Made by a program: the position numbers and the translations under genes. From the NCBI GenBank assembly GCA_024583055.1, contig CP102145.1:1054001-1118000 (forward strand): a stretch of DNA of 64,000 nucleotides, read 5' to 3'. This document shows positions 62,387-64,000 of the stretch, in pieces. The notes below the pieces were generated by a model. The model worked only from the letters and a program-made list of their open reading frames with translations. It made no database searches and was not told where the DNA came from. The DNA comes from Streptococcus suis (GTDB taxonomy: Bacteria; Bacillota; Bacilli; Lactobacillales; Streptococcaceae). Positions within the stretch are counted from its first letter, which is position 1. Each line of letters opens with the position of its first letter.

Positions 62387-63082
62387 CTAATCTCCTAGTA
62401 AATACACTTTTTGAATGGTTATCTCTTTTATCACATCTGCTTTTTCAACAGATTTATTCTCAATAACAAATTCATCATCTATATCAAAAAAACTCAGTTG
62501 TCCTTCCACGACTTTCCGATCGTCTTCTACTTCCTTACCCAAAAGTTCTGAAAGTGCAAAAGGAATTTTTCTTACCAAACTTGGATGACCTTTGACCAGT
62601 TGCCACTCATTGAACCTGATAGGCTCCCCTGTAACTGGATGCTGCTGAGTCAAGGTATTTCCTCTCACAATATTTTTATGAATAAGATAGTGTGCTGATT
62701 GATAGATATCATTTTTGCTATTTAGTCTAGTTCCAAAAGCTTGCTCATACCAGTCTAAATAACAAAGAAACATCCGTGAACGTGCCACTTCCAAATTATC
62801 TTCTAAAAACTCTATGCCATATATGGACGAGAGAGCAATCAAAGACTTTGTTTTCCAATTTCGTTTGTCATACTGTCTGACCACAGCCTCTAGCTTTCTC
62901 TCTAAAATAGCTTGCAAAAAATTGCCATCGCCTGCAGATGGCTCTAAAAAGGTCTTATATACACTTTCACAAGCTTCTTTCACTCCAGGAGTATCCAGCA
63001 TTTTCTGAACCATCCAAGCAGGTGTAAAGACTTCTCCATGTTTTTGAACACGTTGTTTTGATTTAATTAAGCTCTCTTCCAA
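62387..63082 (-). CDS. N6-adenine methyltransferase-like protein, SAM-binding half only
   Basis: 231 residues from a TTG at 63082 with AAGGAG upstream. It has motif X-like GEVFTPAWMVQ and motif I FLEPSAGDGNFL, typical of gamma-type N6A methyltransferases, then a GIEFLEDN segment, but no NPPY catalytic motif. The NPPY lies in the downstream 1454-residue protein, which in turn has a degenerate motif I. The two may form one enzyme. First gene of the operon. Confidence 0.78.
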   Translation of the reverse strand: MEESLIKSKQRVQKHGEVFTPAWMVQKMLDTPGVKEACESVYKTFLEPSAGDGNFLQAILERKLEAVVRQYDKRNWKTKSLIALSSIYGIEFLEDNLEVARSRMFLCYLDWYEQAFGTRLNSKNDIYQSAHYLIHKNIVRGNTLTQQHPVTGEPIRFNEWQLVKGHPSLVRKIPFALSELLGKEVEDDRKVVEGQLSFFDIDDEFVIENKSVEKADVIKEITIQKVYLLGD

Positions 63083-63116
63083 AACCTACTCCTTGAAAAC
63101 GTTTATATCTCCACCT

Positions 63117-63145
63117 ATTATACCATTTTCTATGCCTAACTTTAA
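63117..63145 (-). promoter_or_regulatory. Promoter of the restriction operon
   Basis: Minus-strand TTAAAG (63145-63140), 17 bp, TATAAT (63122-63117). The remaining part of 63146-63463 is AT-rich and has no gene I can support apart from the terminator at 63278-63307. Confidence 0.6.
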
Positions 63146-63277
63146 TTATTTCTGAGAGTGTTTGAAGTTCCCTGAAATAATGTAACTTAGCTCTCAAAAA
63201 AGTCAAAGCATGAACAGAACTTAAATTTCATTTACAATACATGGTGTCTGATACTGACAGATAATCAGAATACAAGA

Positions 63278-63307
63278 AAACCGCAGATAATTTACTGCGG
63301 TTCTTTT
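63278..63307. terminator. Rho-independent terminator
   Basis: AACCGCAG / CTGCGGTT stem with TTTTT after it on the plus strand and a weaker T-rich tract on the minus strand. It lies between the gene at 63464 and the restriction operon. Confidence 0.75.
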
Positions 63308-63463
63308 TACATATTTTGTATTTACTAAACTTCTTTTTGACATTCACCCAAAGTCTCACAATCCTTCATAAATCTAAATACCATCTGATCTAGTTCCATA
63401 AAAATCTGTCCTAATACTCTGTACCACTAGTTTTTTACTAAACCTCTCTTGCAACAAACAAGA

Positions 63464-63874
63464 TTATAAATTTTGATACTTCTCAACAAATCTTACAAAT
63501 CCAATAACTTCCATTTCTGCCATCGCTTCTGTCCATAATCCAATCACATAATGTTCCAAAATAATTTTCATAGCAATGCGAAATTGATGAAAATCATTTT
63601 TCCAATTTGAAAAATTAAATTTCACATGGATTGATTCGTGCAATCCGTCTTCTAAATCAATTGTAACAAAACAATCCGATTCTTCCGTTTCATAATATAT
63701 TTTAAAGTGAATGTCACAACCATCATTTTCAAGTAACAAATCATAATAATCATCATCAAATGTTCCCGGGATAATCGCAAAATCTTTTTCATGACCATAA
63801 TCCATTGCTTTAATGTCTGTTTCTAAAATTGTTTGCTTTATAAATTTGATAATAGCTTTATCCGTTTCTAACAT
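63464..63874 (-). CDS. Hypothetical acidic protein
   Basis: 136 residues, ATG at 63874 with AAGGAG upstream. Rich in Asp, Glu and aromatic residues (FDDDYYDLLLENDGCDIHFKIYY), no membrane segment or signal. No family recognised. It lies upstream of the restriction operon on the same strand but is separated by a terminator, so it is probably a separate accessory gene. Confidence 0.65.
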   Translation of the reverse strand: MLETDKAIIKFIKQTILETDIKAMDYGHEKDFAIIPGTFDDDYYDLLLENDGCDIHFKIYYETEESDCFVTIDLEDGLHESIHVKFNFSNWKNDFHQFRIAMKIILEHYVIGLWTEAMAEMEVIGFVRFVEKYQNL

Positions 63875-64000
63875 ATTCTATTCTCCTTTTCTAAATTTAA
63901 TTTTTATACGAACGTCACAAAATTGTATTGTATATATCACATGATATACCTCCTTTAGCTTCTAAAATCAGTATGCCACTTTTTCAAAAACAAAAAAATC

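Overview
The window looks like a Streptococcus chromosome, most likely Streptococcus suis. It carries the streptococcal division block rsmH-ftsL-pbpX-mraY, a glyQS T-box operon, the metQ/metN/metI operon with an embedded M20 peptidase, LicT/RAT-controlled beta-glucoside genes, and many small streptococcal families (DUF402, DUF960, DUF896, UPF0397, DUF3278). The species call is an inference from gene content and low GC; no rRNA or other marker gene is present.

Layout. (1) 1-5300 is a metal-resistance and mobile-element patchwork: the start of a His-rich copper ATPase, a multicopper oxidase inserted between copY and a duplicated copY tail, cadX, a cadD that has lost its 5' end and is split by an IS element with a 27-bp target duplication, and the tail of a probable mobilisation protein. 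(2) 5300-19300 is mostly core: rlmD, recX, DUF402 and DUF960 genes, then on the minus strand a T-box operon (metallopeptidase-glyQ-glyS-DUF896), two dehydrogenases, and the methionine uptake operon. (3) 19300-29700 holds a large LPXTG surface protein flanked by duplicated 3' ends of a class I glutamine amidotransferase gene, followed by a five-gene peptide ABC transporter. (4) 29700-36750 has mraY-pbpX-ftsL-rsmH and a self-regulated HTH/membrane-protein operon with three 18-bp operators. (5) 36770-41300 has a decayed IS630 copy, trhO, a SAM hydrolase plus UPF0397 transporter pair under a MET-box, and lplA. (6) 41300-54130 is a beta-glucoside region: three GH1 phospho-glucosidases with two histidine phosphatases and a VOC protein in one operon, a divergent AraC regulator, a PTS EIIBC/EIIA pair split at a slippery A7 tract, licT with two RAT sites, a HAD phosphatase and a ROK kinase. 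(7) 54300-63900 is an accessory island beginning at a relic integrase and a copy of the rpsI 3' end. It contains a 32-copy decamer array, a truncated AlbA-type protein, a toxin-antitoxin-SecB-like chaperone operon, and a large helicase/methyltransferase restriction-type system.

The most notable system is the three-gene operon at 56456-57755. It has an ADP-ribosyltransferase-like toxin, a small antitoxin and a SecB-like chaperone, each overlapping the next by one base, behind a consensus promoter and a perfect 17-bp-arm palindrome. It resembles the CmdTAC type of anti-phage toxin-antitoxin-chaperone system, but in a Gram-positive host, a group that generally lacks housekeeping SecB. It sits beside an unusual restriction system whose methyltransferase motifs are divided between two proteins.

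All functional statements rest on motif recognition and gene context. No database search was run.
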